Shown: in pieces, positions 1-8,987 of the stretch
How positions within the stretch are numbered: the stretch's first letter is position 1
Layout of the letters: the number at the start of each line of letters is the position of its first letter
Assembly: GCA_938022295.1 (NCBI GenBank)
Contig: CALIDR010000176.1
Location: forward strand, 1-11,232
Length of the DNA: 11,232 nt
Reading direction: 5' to 3'
From: an uncultured Burkholderiaceae bacterium
GTDB lineage: Bacteria > Pseudomonadota > Gammaproteobacteria > Burkholderiales > Burkholderiaceae_C
Notes under the pieces: generated by a model
The model's database searches: none
What the model was told of the DNA's origin: nothing
What the model saw: the letters and a program-made list of their open reading frames with translations, nothing else
Made by a program: the position numbers and the translations under genes

Positions 1-818
1 AGTCGTTCGAGATGGTGCGCGACCTGATGACGAGCACGCGCGAGCTTGGCTTCGAGTCGACGAACGTCGACCTGATCTACGGCCTGCCGAAGCAGACGCC
101 GCAGTCGCTGCAACGCACGATCGAACAGGTGGGGCAGCTGCGCCCGGACCGCATCGCGCTGTACGCCTACGCGCACCTGCCGGCGCGCTTCAAGCCGCAG
201 CGGCGGATCGACCCGGCCGATCTGCCGCCGCCCGCCGACCGCGTCGCGATGCTCGGCATCGCGCTGCGCGGCTTCCAGGGCCTGGGCTACGCCTACATCG
301 GGATGGACCACTTCGCGCTGCCCGGCGACTCGCTCGCGGTGGCCAAGCGGCAGGGGCGGCTGCACCGCAACTTCCAGGGCTACAGCACGCAGCCCGACTG
401 CGACCTGATCGGGCTCGGGGTGTCGGCGATCGGCCGCGTCGGCGCGACGTACAGCCAGAACGCCAAGACGCTGGACCAGTACTACGACGCGATGCGCCAG
501 CGCCAGTTCGCGGTCGAGCGGGGGCTCGCGCTGACGCGCGACGACCTCGTGCGCCGGGCCGTGATCATGGCGCTGATGTGCCAGGGGCGGGTCGACTTCG
601 AGTCGATCGAGCTCGCGCACCTGCTGCGCATGCAGGACTATTTCGCCGCCGAGCTCGAGCGGCTGCGGCCGCTGGCGGAGCTCGGGCTCGTCGAGCTCAC
701 CGGGCACAGCATCGAGGTCACGCCGCTGGGCTGGTACTTCGTGCGCGGCGTCGCCCTGGTGTTCGACCGCTACCTGCAGGCCGACCGCACGCGCGAACGC
801 TTCTCGCGCATCATCTGA
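1..818 (+). CDS. hemN: Oxygen-independent coproporphyrinogen III oxidase (3' part)
   Basis: HemN is a cytoplasmic radical-SAM enzyme that oxidatively decarboxylates coproporphyrinogen III to protoporphyrinogen IX without O2, in haem synthesis. The gene enters from the left: the reading frame is open from base 3 and gives 271 residues to the TGA at 816-818. E. coli HemN has about 457 residues, so roughly the first 190, including the CxxxCxC iron-sulfur motif, are outside the window. Visible family hallmarks are NVDLIYGLPKQT near the start (radical-SAM barrel strand), YAYAHLP, YIGMDHFALP, RNFQGYSTQPDCDLIGLG and SAIGRVGATYSQN, followed by the helical C-terminal HemN domain ending at FSRII. The ATG at 12 is an internal methionine, not the start. 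The next gene begins 25 bases after the stop. No frameshift is visible. Identification is firm; the distinction from HemW-like paralogues rests on the HemN-specific RNFQGYSTQ segment. Confidence 0.95.
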   Translation, partial: SFEMVRDLMTSTRELGFESTNVDLIYGLPKQTPQSLQRTIEQVGQLRPDRIALYAYAHLPARFKPQRRIDPADLPPPADRVAMLGIALRGFQGLGYAYIGMDHFALPGDSLAVAKRQGRLHRNFQGYSTQPDCDLIGLGVSAIGRVGATYSQNAKTLDQYYDAMRQRQFAVERGLALTRDDLVRRAVIMALMCQGRVDFESIELAHLLRMQDYFAAELERLRPLAELGLVELTGHSIEVTPLGWYFVRGVALVFDRYLQADRTRERFSRII

Positions 819-843
819 GGCCCGCTGCCCGATACTTGCCGGC

Positions 844-1587
844 GTGGAAGCCGCCCTCGCGCTCAGTGCCCTGCTGATGGGGCTGGCCGGATCGCCGCAC
901 TGCGTCGCGATGTGCGGTGCCGCGTGCGCCGGCATCGCCGGGCGCTGCGGCGGCGGGCAGCCGCAGCGCGCGCTGCTGGCGTTGCACCTCGGCAGGCTCG
1001 CCAGCTACGCGGCCGGCGGCGCCGTCGCCGCCGCCGGCGTCGGCGCGCTCGGCGTCATCGCGCAGTGGTCGCCGGCGCTGCGGCCGCTGTGGACGCGGGT
1101 GCACGCCGCCGCGCTCGGGCTGGGCTTATGGCTGCTGTGGCACGGCCGGCAGCCGGCGTTCCTCGAGAACCTCGGCCGCGGCACGGCGCGCGAACTGGCG
1201 GCGGCGGGCGTGCCGGGCGGCACGGCCGCCGGGCAGCCGATGTTCGGCCCCGGCGACCGCGGGGGGCGCAGCGGGCTCGGCAAGGCCGCCGCGGCCGGCA
1301 GCCTGTGGCTCGCGTGGCCGTGCGGGCTGCTGCACTCGGCGCTGGTGATGGCCGCGCTCGGCAACGGCGCGCTCGGCGGTGCGGCCATCATGGCCGCGTT
1401 CGCGGTCGGCACCTCGGTCGGGCTGTGGCTCGGGCCGGCGCTGTGGTGGCGCGTCGGCGCGCCCGGCGCGGGCTGGCTGGCCGGCGGCGGGGCGGTGCGG
1501 CTCGCCGGCCTCGGGCTGGCGTCGGTGTCGGCGTGGGCGCTGTTCCACGACCTGGGCGCGCGCGTCGTCGCCTACTGCCTCGGCTGA
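844..1587 (+). CDS. TauE/SafE-like (DsbD_2-type) polytopic membrane protein
   Basis: A 247-residue, very hydrophobic inner-membrane protein. It resembles the 'sulfite exporter TauE/SafE / cytochrome-biogenesis transmembrane' family often encoded beside hemN, fnr or cbb3-oxidase genes; the family is loosely tied to metal (copper) handling or cytochrome assembly, and true sulfite export is not implied. The first membrane segment runs into GLAGSPHCVAMCG (residues 13-25, with H19, C20 and C24). A second half opens with WPCGLLHSALVMAALGNGAL (residues 158-177; C160), matching the family's LPCGL..SAL repeat. About six membrane segments are suggested: roughly 1-15, 45-75, 85-100, 153-172, 180-200 and 215-235. 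Between the halves (about 101-150) lies a long Gly/Ala-rich loop. The GTG start at 844 is chosen because it gives the usual short lead before the GS.HC motif; an ATG at 877 would cut into the first helix. No Shine-Dalgarno sequence is evident, so coupling to hemN, 25 nt upstream, is plausible. Exact substrate unknown. Confidence 0.8.
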   Translation: MEAALALSALLMGLAGSPHCVAMCGAACAGIAGRCGGGQPQRALLALHLGRLASYAAGGAVAAAGVGALGVIAQWSPALRPLWTRVHAAALGLGLWLLWHGRQPAFLENLGRGTARELAAAGVPGGTAAGQPMFGPGDRGGRSGLGKAAAAGSLWLAWPCGLLHSALVMAALGNGALGGAAIMAAFAVGTSVGLWLGPALWWRVGAPGAGWLAGGGAVRLAGLGLASVSAWALFHDLGARVVAYCLG

Positions 1588-1640
1588 CCGCTCGGACGGG
1601 TGGCAGGGCGGCGTGTCAGTCGCCCGACAGAGGCCCACCC

Positions 1641-1646
1641 TAGAAT
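1641..1646 (+). promoter_or_regulatory. Putative -10 element of icd
   Basis: TAGAAT lies 36 nt upstream of the icd ATG and differs from TATAAT at one base. It is the only A/T-rich spot in this GC-rich intergenic stretch (1588-1682). No convincing -35 hexamer is seen 16-18 nt upstream, so it may be a weak or activator-dependent sigma-70 promoter. The same TAGAATC string recurs upstream of clpS and ppiA. Confidence 0.4.
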
Positions 1647-1670
1647 CCGCGCGCAGCGCAGCAACCCGAC

Positions 1671-1674
1671 GGAG
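1671..1674 (+). promoter_or_regulatory. Shine-Dalgarno of icd that decides the start
   Basis: GGAG ends 8 nt before the ATG at 1683. A GTG at 1674 is in frame but its first base is the last base of this GGAG, so the ribosome site and that codon cannot both be used; the ATG at 1683 is the better start. Confidence 0.7.
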
Positions 1675-1682
1675 TGGCATCC

Positions 1683-2936
<1,254 letters not shown>

Positions 2937-2977
2937 CGGTGCGGGGGCGGGCGCACCGCCCCGGACGCCGTCTCCGA

Positions 2978-3008
2978 GAGGCCCGCTCCACGCGGGCCTC
3001 GTCGTTTC
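2978..3008 (+). terminator. Rho-independent-like terminator after icd
   Basis: A perfect 9-bp stem, GAGGCCCGC (2978-2986) with GCGGGCCTC (2992-3000), encloses a 5-nt loop TCCAC and is followed by GTCGTTTC, a short T-containing tail. It lies 41 nt past the icd stop, between icd and the convergent csp gene. On the csp side no T-run follows the stem, so it suits icd transcripts best, though the hairpin could also stall reading from the right. Confidence 0.75.
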
Positions 3009-3057
3009 CCGGGGTGCGCGGCAGCCGGCCCGGCGGCGCCTGCACCCGGCGCGGCGG

Positions 3058-3315
3058 CTACTGCTGCGCCGTCGCGACGCCCGGCGTCTTGCCGGCTTTC
3101 GGCGCCGGCATGTCCAGCGGCTGGATGTTCTGCGCGAGGTCGCCCTTGGGGCCCTGGACGCGGTCGTAGCTCACCCGGCTGCCCTGCTTGAGGGTGCGGA
3201 ACCCCTCCATCTGGATCGCCGAGAAGTGGGCGAACACGTCGGCGCCGCCTCCCTCGGGCTCGATGAAACCGAAGCCCTTTGCGTCGTTGAACCACTTGAC
3301 GATGCCGATGGCCAT
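3058..3315 (-). CDS. Cold-shock-domain protein (CspA family) with C-terminal tail
   Basis: An 85-residue single-stranded nucleic-acid-binding protein, expected to act as a cytoplasmic RNA chaperone or antiterminator. The cold-shock domain occupies residues 1-68: KWFNDAKGFGFI with RNP1 (K13-I18), RNP2 VFAHF (27-31), aromatic W8, F9, F15, F17, F28 and F31, and a close at GPKGDLAQNIQP. Typical bacterial CspA proteins stop near residue 67-70; this one continues with about 17 residues rich in Pro, Ala, Lys and Gln, ending ATAQQ. The start at 3315 is set by homology (MAIGIVKWF) and by a good Shine-Dalgarno, AAGGGG, 7 nt upstream on the minus strand; the upstream in-frame extension to 3414 has no cold-shock homology and crosses the promoter. 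Divergent to clpS, convergent to icd. Whether it is cold-induced cannot be inferred. Confidence 0.95.
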   Translation of the reverse strand: MAIGIVKWFNDAKGFGFIEPEGGGADVFAHFSAIQMEGFRTLKQGSRVSYDRVQGPKGDLAQNIQPLDMPAPKAGKTPGVATAQQ

Positions 3316-3347
3316 GTCGTACCCCTTGCGACAACCGAGGAATGGAA

Positions 3348-3377
3348 ATTGTCGACCTCGGGTTCGCGAAGTGTCAA
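3348..3377 (-). promoter_or_regulatory. Sigma-70 promoter of the csp gene
   Basis: On the minus strand a perfect TTGACA -35 (3377-3372) is followed, after an 18-nt spacer, by GACAAT (3353-3348; 4 of 6 matches, including the last three bases). The predicted transcription start near 3341 gives a leader of only about 26 nt before the csp ATG, containing the AAGGGG ribosome site. It is the best consensus promoter in the window. Confidence 0.7.
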
Positions 3378-3549
3378 GCCGACGCAACACCGGCGCCCGC
3401 CGCCGTCTGGACAAGCGCTGGGCGCGTCCGTCGCGCGGTGCCGGTGGGGGCGCTCCGGCCGGCCGCGTGCCGCCGACGGCGGGAAAAGCGGCCGTTCCCC
3501 GCCGGCCCTCGCCCGGACGGCGCCGCCCGGGCGGGGCAAGATGGCGCCG
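3378..3549. other. GC-rich intergenic stretch between csp and clpS promoters
   Basis: No gene is recognised here, although frames are open on both strands because of base composition. It holds two modest inverted repeats: GGCGGGAA (3478-3485) with TTCCCCGCC (3495-3503, one bulge), and GCCCGG (3511-3516) with CCGGGC (3527-3532). Neither is followed by a T-run. Their function, if any, is unknown. Confidence 0.35.
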
Positions 3550-3566
3550 GCGCCGCGAAACGGCGC
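3550..3566. repeat. Inverted repeat just upstream of clpS -10
   Basis: GCGCCG (3550-3555) and CGGCGC (3561-3566) form a perfect 6-bp inverted repeat around CGAAA. It sits 7 nt before the TAGAAT at 3574, where a -35 box would be expected (about 3551-3556). It could be an operator or simply GC-rich chance. Confidence 0.35.
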
Positions 3567-3571
3567 GAATC

Positions 3572-3579
3572 TATAGAAT
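3572..3579 (+). promoter_or_regulatory. Putative -10 element of clpS
   Basis: TATAGAAT contains both TATAGA (3572-3577) and TAGAAT (3574-3579), an A/T island in very GC-rich sequence. A start 6-8 nt downstream would fall at about 3584-3587, directly before the clpS ATG at 3588. No -35 hexamer is recognisable. Confidence 0.45.
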
Positions 3580-3587
3580 CGAATTCG

Positions 3588-3940
3588 ATGGCTTCGAACG
3601 CCTCGAAACCGCCCAAGACACCCCGCCCGCTGCCGCGCCCGGACGACGGCCAGGGCGCGGTCGTCGTCGAGCGCCAGGCCCAGAAGACCACGCCGCCGCG
3701 CATGTACCAGGTCGTCATGCTGAACGACGACTACACGCCGATGGAATTCGTCGTGATGGTGCTGCAGGAGTACTTCCGCCACGATCTGGAGACCGCCACC
3801 CAGATCATGCTGAAGATCCACCACGAGGGGCGGGGGGTGTGCGGCGTGTTCACGAAGGACGTCGCCGCGACGAAAGTCGAGCTGGTGCTGGCCACCGCCA
3901 AGAGGGCGGGGCACCCGTTGCAGTGCATTATGGAGGCCGC

Positions 3941-3944
<4 letters not shown>
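3588..3944 (+). CDS. clpS: ATP-dependent Clp protease adaptor ClpS
   Basis: A 118-residue cytoplasmic adaptor that binds proteins carrying bulky hydrophobic N-terminal residues (N-degrons) and hands them to ClpA for unfolding and ClpAP degradation. The core domain spans about residues 36-118. The N-degron pocket is intact: MLNDDYTPMEF (N46, D47, D48, M52), the helix QIMLKIHHEG (M74, H78), and HPLQCIMEAA at the end (L111). An N-terminal tail of about 35 residues, Pro/Lys-rich, is longer than in E. coli ClpS (106 residues in total); such tails help engage the ClpA pore. The ATG at 3588 is the only plausible start, since the next Met (MYQVV) is inside the fold. It has no Shine-Dalgarno and abuts the -10 element, so the message may be leaderless. 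Its TGA overlaps the clpA ATG as ATGA. Confidence 0.97.
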
Positions 3945-6236
<2,292 letters not shown>

Positions 6237-6244
<8 letters not shown>

Positions 6245-6258
6245 CGCGGGTCAGGCCG
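6237..6258. repeat. Perfect inverted repeat spanning both clpA and mtfA stop codons
   Basis: CGGCCTGAC (6237-6245) and GTCAGGCCG (6250-6258) are exact reverse complements around a 4-nt loop GCGG. The left arm contains the clpA stop (TGA, 6242-6244), the right arm the mtfA stop (TCA on plus, 6251-6253). Transcripts from either side would form the same 9-bp hairpin. No T-run follows on either strand, so it is a possible Rho-aided or bidirectional 3'-end hairpin rather than a classic intrinsic terminator. Confidence 0.6.
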
Positions 6259-7033
6259 CAGCCGCCGGGTCCTGGCGGTAGAAGTCGACGAACAGCCGGT
6301 ACAGCGCCGGCTGTTCCTCCTTCATCGCCTGCGGGGCGACGAAGAAGGCTTCGCTCGCGACGGCGAAGAATTCGCCCGGCGCCTCGGCGCCGTAAGGGTC
6401 GAGCACGGTGTCGTAGCCGCAGGTCACGCGTTCGCAGAAGCGGTCGTAGGCGTAGTGCAGCACCTCGTGCCAGCGGGCGAGCGCCTGCGCGTCGGGCAGC
6501 GGCGGCACGCCGTCGGCCTCGCCGTCGATCATGTCGATGACGTGCACGAATTCGTGGATCACGACGTTGTACGGGCCGTCGTCGCCGTCGCCGGCGGCGT
6601 CGACGTCGGCCCAGCTGAGCATCAGCGGGCCGCCGGGCATCGCCTCGCCGGCGAGCACCTCGTCGTAGTGGTGCACCACGCCGGCGTCGTCGGTCACCTC
6701 GCGCCGGGCCACGACCTGCGTCGGATGGATCACGATGCCGACGAAGCCGTCGTAGGCGCCGAGCCCGAGCCTGAGCACCGGCAGGCACGCCTGGGCGGCG
6801 ACGGCGACCGCGGTGGCGTCGTCGACGACGAAGCCACCGGCGCCGGTGAACTCCTTGCGGTCGAGGAACAGGCTCGCCAGGCGCCGCAGCTCGGCGAGGT
6901 CGGCCGCGCTGCGCCGGGCGAGGAACGGGTAGCGCTGCAGCGTGCGCTGCCACAGCGCCTCGGGGATCTCGCGCCGGGCGAGCACGCGCGCCTCCCGGCG
7001 CTGCCGCAGGCGCTCGAGCCAGCGGCCGATCAT
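6251..7033 (-). CDS. mtfA: MtfA-family zinc-dependent peptidase
   Basis: A 260-residue cytoplasmic metallopeptidase of the MtfA (DgsA anti-repressor, peptidase M90) family. The gluzincin-type motif HEFVH is at 160-164 (H160 and H164 zinc ligands, E161 catalytic), and E228 in VASEAFF is in the position of the third ligand. Other family landmarks are PFLAR (36-40), LFLDRKEFTGAGGF (55-68), LPVLRLGLGAYDGF (84-97), the Tyr/Glu-containing HHYDEVLAGEA (121-131) and the C-terminal FYRQDP (251-256). E. coli MtfA (about 265 residues) is a similar length, so the protein looks complete. In E. coli it binds the glucose repressor Mlc; no Mlc gene is visible here and the substrate in this organism is unknown. 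The ATG at 7033 overlaps the lpxH stop (ATGA), with no Shine-Dalgarno, so translation is probably coupled. Last gene of the ppiA-ppiB-lpxH-mtfA unit; it converges on clpA with a 6-nt gap. Confidence 0.93.
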   Translation of the reverse strand: MIGRWLERLRQRREARVLARREIPEALWQRTLQRYPFLARRSAADLAELRRLASLFLDRKEFTGAGGFVVDDATAVAVAAQACLPVLRLGLGAYDGFVGIVIHPTQVVARREVTDDAGVVHHYDEVLAGEAMPGGPLMLSWADVDAAGDGDDGPYNVVIHEFVHVIDMIDGEADGVPPLPDAQALARWHEVLHYAYDRFCERVTCGYDTVLDPYGAEAPGEFFAVASEAFFVAPQAMKEEQPALYRLFVDFYRQDPAAAA

Positions 7034-7812
7034 CGGGCGGCGATGCGGCGCCGGCGGAAGCCGTCGCGGGTCAGGCGCAGCACGTCGCCGCGCGGCGGCT
7101 CGGCGTCGAGATCCCAGTCGCCGAGCACGTGGCGCTCGAAGCCGGGGGCCAGCGCCTCGTCGGCGGGGCGGTGCGTGTGGCCGTGCACGAGGTGGCGGCA
7201 GCCGGCGGCGTGAAGCCACGCCACGGCGGCGCCGGCGTCGATGTCGGTGTCCGCCGGCCCTGCGCCCTGTCGCTGCCGGCTGGCGTCGCGCATCTGCGCA
7301 GCCAGCGCGCGCCGCTGCGCGATCGGCAGCGCGAGCACGCCGTCGCGCCAGGCGTCGCTGCGCGCCTGGGCGCGAAAGCGCTGGTACTCGACGTCGGCCA
7401 GGCACAGCTGGTCGCCGTGCGTCAGCAGCACGCGCTCGCCGAACGCGTCGAGCAGCGTCGGGTCGCGCAGCGCGATCGCGCCGCACTCGCGCAGCGTCGC
7501 CGCGCCGAGCAGGAAGTCGCGGTTGCCGGCCATGAAGCCGACCTGGCGGCGGCTCGCGGCGTCGGCCAGCACCGCGACGCACGCGGCCTCGAACGGCTCG
7601 TGGCGCGCGTCGTCGCCGACCCAGGCCTCGAACAGGTCGCCGAGCACGAACACGGCGTCGGCATCGGTCGTGCGCATGTAGGCCGCCCAGGCGGCGAACG
7701 TCGCGCCGGCGGCGTCGGCGAGGTGGAGGTCCGAGACGAAGTCGACGGCCTGCCAGTGCGCGGGCGCCGCGAGCTCGGACAGGCCCGGCAGCTGCCAGCC
7801 CGGCGGGGCCAT
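7030..7812 (-). CDS. lpxH: UDP-2,3-diacylglucosamine diphosphatase LpxH
   Basis: A peripheral inner-membrane calcineurin-like phosphoesterase that cleaves the pyrophosphate of UDP-2,3-diacylglucosamine to give lipid X and UMP, the fourth step of lipid A synthesis. Metal-site motifs appear in the expected order in the 260 residues: SDLH (27-30), GDLFEAWVGDD (58-68), GNRDF (96-100), HGDQLC (132-137) and HGHTHRP (210-216), with GDW (231-233) near the end; spacing and sequence fit LpxH rather than LpxI or LpxG. About 22 residues precede the core (E. coli LpxH begins almost directly at its DLHL motif), ending PAHWQAVDF; no in-frame ATG lies between this start and the core. It begins 2 nt after the ppiB stop without a clear Shine-Dalgarno and overlaps mtfA by 4 nt, so it relies on operon reading and coupling. 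Confidence 0.96.
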   Translation of the reverse strand: MAPPGWQLPGLSELAAPAHWQAVDFVSDLHLADAAGATFAAWAAYMRTTDADAVFVLGDLFEAWVGDDARHEPFEAACVAVLADAASRRQVGFMAGNRDFLLGAATLRECGAIALRDPTLLDAFGERVLLTHGDQLCLADVEYQRFRAQARSDAWRDGVLALPIAQRRALAAQMRDASRQRQGAGPADTDIDAGAAVAWLHAAGCRHLVHGHTHRPADEALAPGFERHVLGDWDLDAEPPRGDVLRLTRDGFRRRRIAAR

Positions 7813-7814
7813 CG

Positions 7815-8315
7815 TCAGACGACGGCGACCTTGAGGATCACGACGTCGTCGAGCGGCACGTCGTCGTGCATGCCGCGGCGGCCGGTCTTCACGCCTTCGA
7901 TCGCGTCGACGACCTCGGTGCCGGCCACGACGCGGCCGAACACCGCATAGCCCCAGCCCTGCGGCGTCTCCGACCTGAAGTTCAGGAAGTCGTTGTCGGT
8001 CGTGTTGATGAAGAACTGCGCGGTGGCCGAGTGCGGCGCCGAGGTGCGCGCCATCGCCAGCGTGTAGCGCTCGTTCTTCAGCCCGTTGGCGGCCTCGTTG
8101 GCGATCGGCGCCGCGGTGGGCTTCTGCTTCATCCCGGGCTCGAAGCCGCCGCCCTGGATCATGAAGCCCTTGATCACGCGGTGGAACACCGTGCCGTCGT
8201 AGTGGCCGCGGTTCACGTAGTCGAGGAAGTTGGCGACGCTGGCCGGCGCCCTGGCGTCGTCGAGCTCGATGCGCATCGTGCCCGCGCTGGTCGTCATCTC
8301 CACGGTCTTGGTCAT
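7815..8315 (-). CDS. ppiB: Cytoplasmic cyclophilin-type peptidyl-prolyl isomerase
   Basis: A 166-residue peptidyl-prolyl cis-trans isomerase without a signal peptide, hence cytoplasmic; it accelerates proline isomerisation during folding. Cyclophilin signature: GTVFHRVI (41-48; catalytic R46), GFMIQGGG (50-57), MARTSAPHSATAQFFIN (88-104) and the Trp of GWGYAVFG (W121), all as in E. coli PpiB (164 residues). It starts 1 nt after the ppiA stop and has its own GGAG (plus-strand CTCC, 8323-8326) 7 nt upstream. The adjacent paralogue ppiA is clearly related by duplication, with a near-identical 66-bp stretch over the active site. lpxH follows after 2 nt. Confidence 0.97.
   Translation of the reverse strand: MTKTVEMTTSAGTMRIELDDARAPASVANFLDYVNRGHYDGTVFHRVIKGFMIQGGGFEPGMKQKPTAAPIANEAANGLKNERYTLAMARTSAPHSATAQFFINTTDNDFLNFRSETPQGWGYAVFGRVVAGTEVVDAIEGVKTGRRGMHDDVPLDDVVILKVAVV
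8142..8207. repeat. Direct repeat copy in ppiB
   Basis: 66 bp that match 8644-8709 in ppiA at all but three positions (8169, 8171 and 8190), at a constant offset of 502 bp. It encodes the cyclophilin core from GHYDGTVFHRVI to GFMIQGGGF. This is paralogous duplication, not a mobile repeat. Confidence 0.85.
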
Positions 8316-8316
8316 G

Positions 8317-8877
8317 TCAGGGCTCCAGCGTGGCCTTCTGGATGACCACCGGTGTGACGGGAACGTTCTGGTGCCCGCCCTTGTTGGCCACGGGCACCGC
8401 CTTGATCCTGTCGACGACGTCCGCGCCGGCGACGACCTTGCCGAACACCGCGTAGCCGTGGCCGTCGCGCGCGTTGGCCTGGTCGAGGAACGCGTTGTCC
8501 GCGACGTTGATGAAGAACTGCGACGTCGCCGAGTCGGGCACCATGGTGCGCGCCATCGCCACCGTGTAGCGCTTGTTCTGCAGGCCGTTGCGGCTCTCGA
8601 GCGCGATCGGCGCGCGCGTGGGCTTCTGCGTCATGTCGGGCGTGAAGCCGCCGCCCTGGATCATGAAGCCGTCGATCACGCGGTGGAACACGGTGCCGTC
8701 GTAGTGGCCGGCCTTGACGTAGGCGACGAAGTTCTCGACCGTCTTCGGCGCCTTCTCGGCGTCGAGCTCGAGCACGATGTCGCCCATCGTCGTGGCCAGC
8801 TTCACCTTCTGCGCCCACGCCGGCAGCGCCGTCAGCGCCGCCGCCGCGAGGGCGGCAATCGTCATCGTCCACATCAT
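8317..8877 (-). CDS. ppiA: Periplasmic cyclophilin-type peptidyl-prolyl isomerase
   Basis: A 186-residue cyclophilin with an N-terminal Sec signal peptide: a hydrophobic Ala/Leu core from about residue 5 to 19, then A-W-A (20-22) before Q23, a good signal-peptidase I site, so the mature enzyme is periplasmic. Active-site motifs: FHRVI (64-68; catalytic R66), GFMIQGGG (70-77), SQFFINV (119-125) and GYAVFGKVV (141-149). The Trp present in ppiB is replaced here by His-Gly (GHGYAVFG), as is common in PpiA-like proteins. Start: ATG at 8877, with a second ATG at 8874 and a GGAG (plus CTCC, 8888-8891) 10 nt before the first; either gives a working signal peptide. First gene of the leftward operon, divergent from cysS. 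Confidence 0.95.
   Translation of the reverse strand: MMWTMTIAALAAAALTALPAWAQKVKLATTMGDIVLELDAEKAPKTVENFVAYVKAGHYDGTVFHRVIDGFMIQGGGFTPDMTQKPTRAPIALESRNGLQNKRYTVAMARTMVPDSATSQFFINVADNAFLDQANARDGHGYAVFGKVVAGADVVDRIKAVPVANKGGHQNVPVTPVVIQKATLEP
8644..8709. repeat. Direct repeat copy in ppiA
   Basis: Partner of 8142-8207, with three mismatches. The first 27 bp are identical between the copies, as are an 18-bp and a 17-bp block further on. Flanking ppiA/ppiB sequence is much less similar. Confidence 0.85.
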
Positions 8878-8908
8878 CGAAATCGTGCTCCCGGGGCCCG
8901 CAGGCCCA

Positions 8909-8939
8909 CCGCTATACTGATCCGGATTCTAGCCAGCGG
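8909..8939. promoter_or_regulatory. Divergent ppiA / cysS promoter core with inverted repeats
   Basis: The 110-nt gap between ppiA and cysS has one A/T-rich island. On plus, TATACT (8913-8918) can serve as the -10 of cysS; on minus, TAGAAT (plus ATTCTA, 8926-8931) can serve as the -10 of ppiA. Between them is an 8-bp palindrome ATCCGGAT (8920-8927), and CCGCT (8909-8913) with AGCGG (8935-8939) flank the whole, almost concentric with it. No good -35 hexamer is visible on either side. Confidence 0.45.
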
Positions 8940-8987
8940 CCTTGGACGGGGTCTCCTCGTCGAGGCCGTTGCCTTTGTCCGCACGCG

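Noticed and set aside
1674..1676. GTG as the icd start codon
   Set aside because: Its first base belongs to the GGAG ribosome site, and the ATG at 1683 has proper spacing and gives the family N-terminus MYQHIKVP.
3316..3414. N-terminal extension of the csp frame to an upstream ATG
   Set aside because: It runs across the predicted promoter and start site and is Arg-rich; the cold-shock domain and AAGGGG fix the start at 3315.
3188..3940. Upstream extension of the clpA frame, which would give a 1018-residue protein
   Set aside because: The extension overlaps clpS and csp out of frame and has no homology; ClpA homology and GGAGG both place the start at 3941.
7034..7582. Upstream extension of the mtfA frame on the minus strand
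   Set aside because: It lies wholly within lpxH in another frame, is Arg/Ala-rich, and the MtfA family N-terminus (MIGRWLERLR) is at 7033.
8932..8987. T-box or other riboswitch in front of cysS
   Set aside because: The leader is at most about 60 nt, has no T-box core or terminator/antiterminator pair, and such leaders are not expected in betaproteobacteria.
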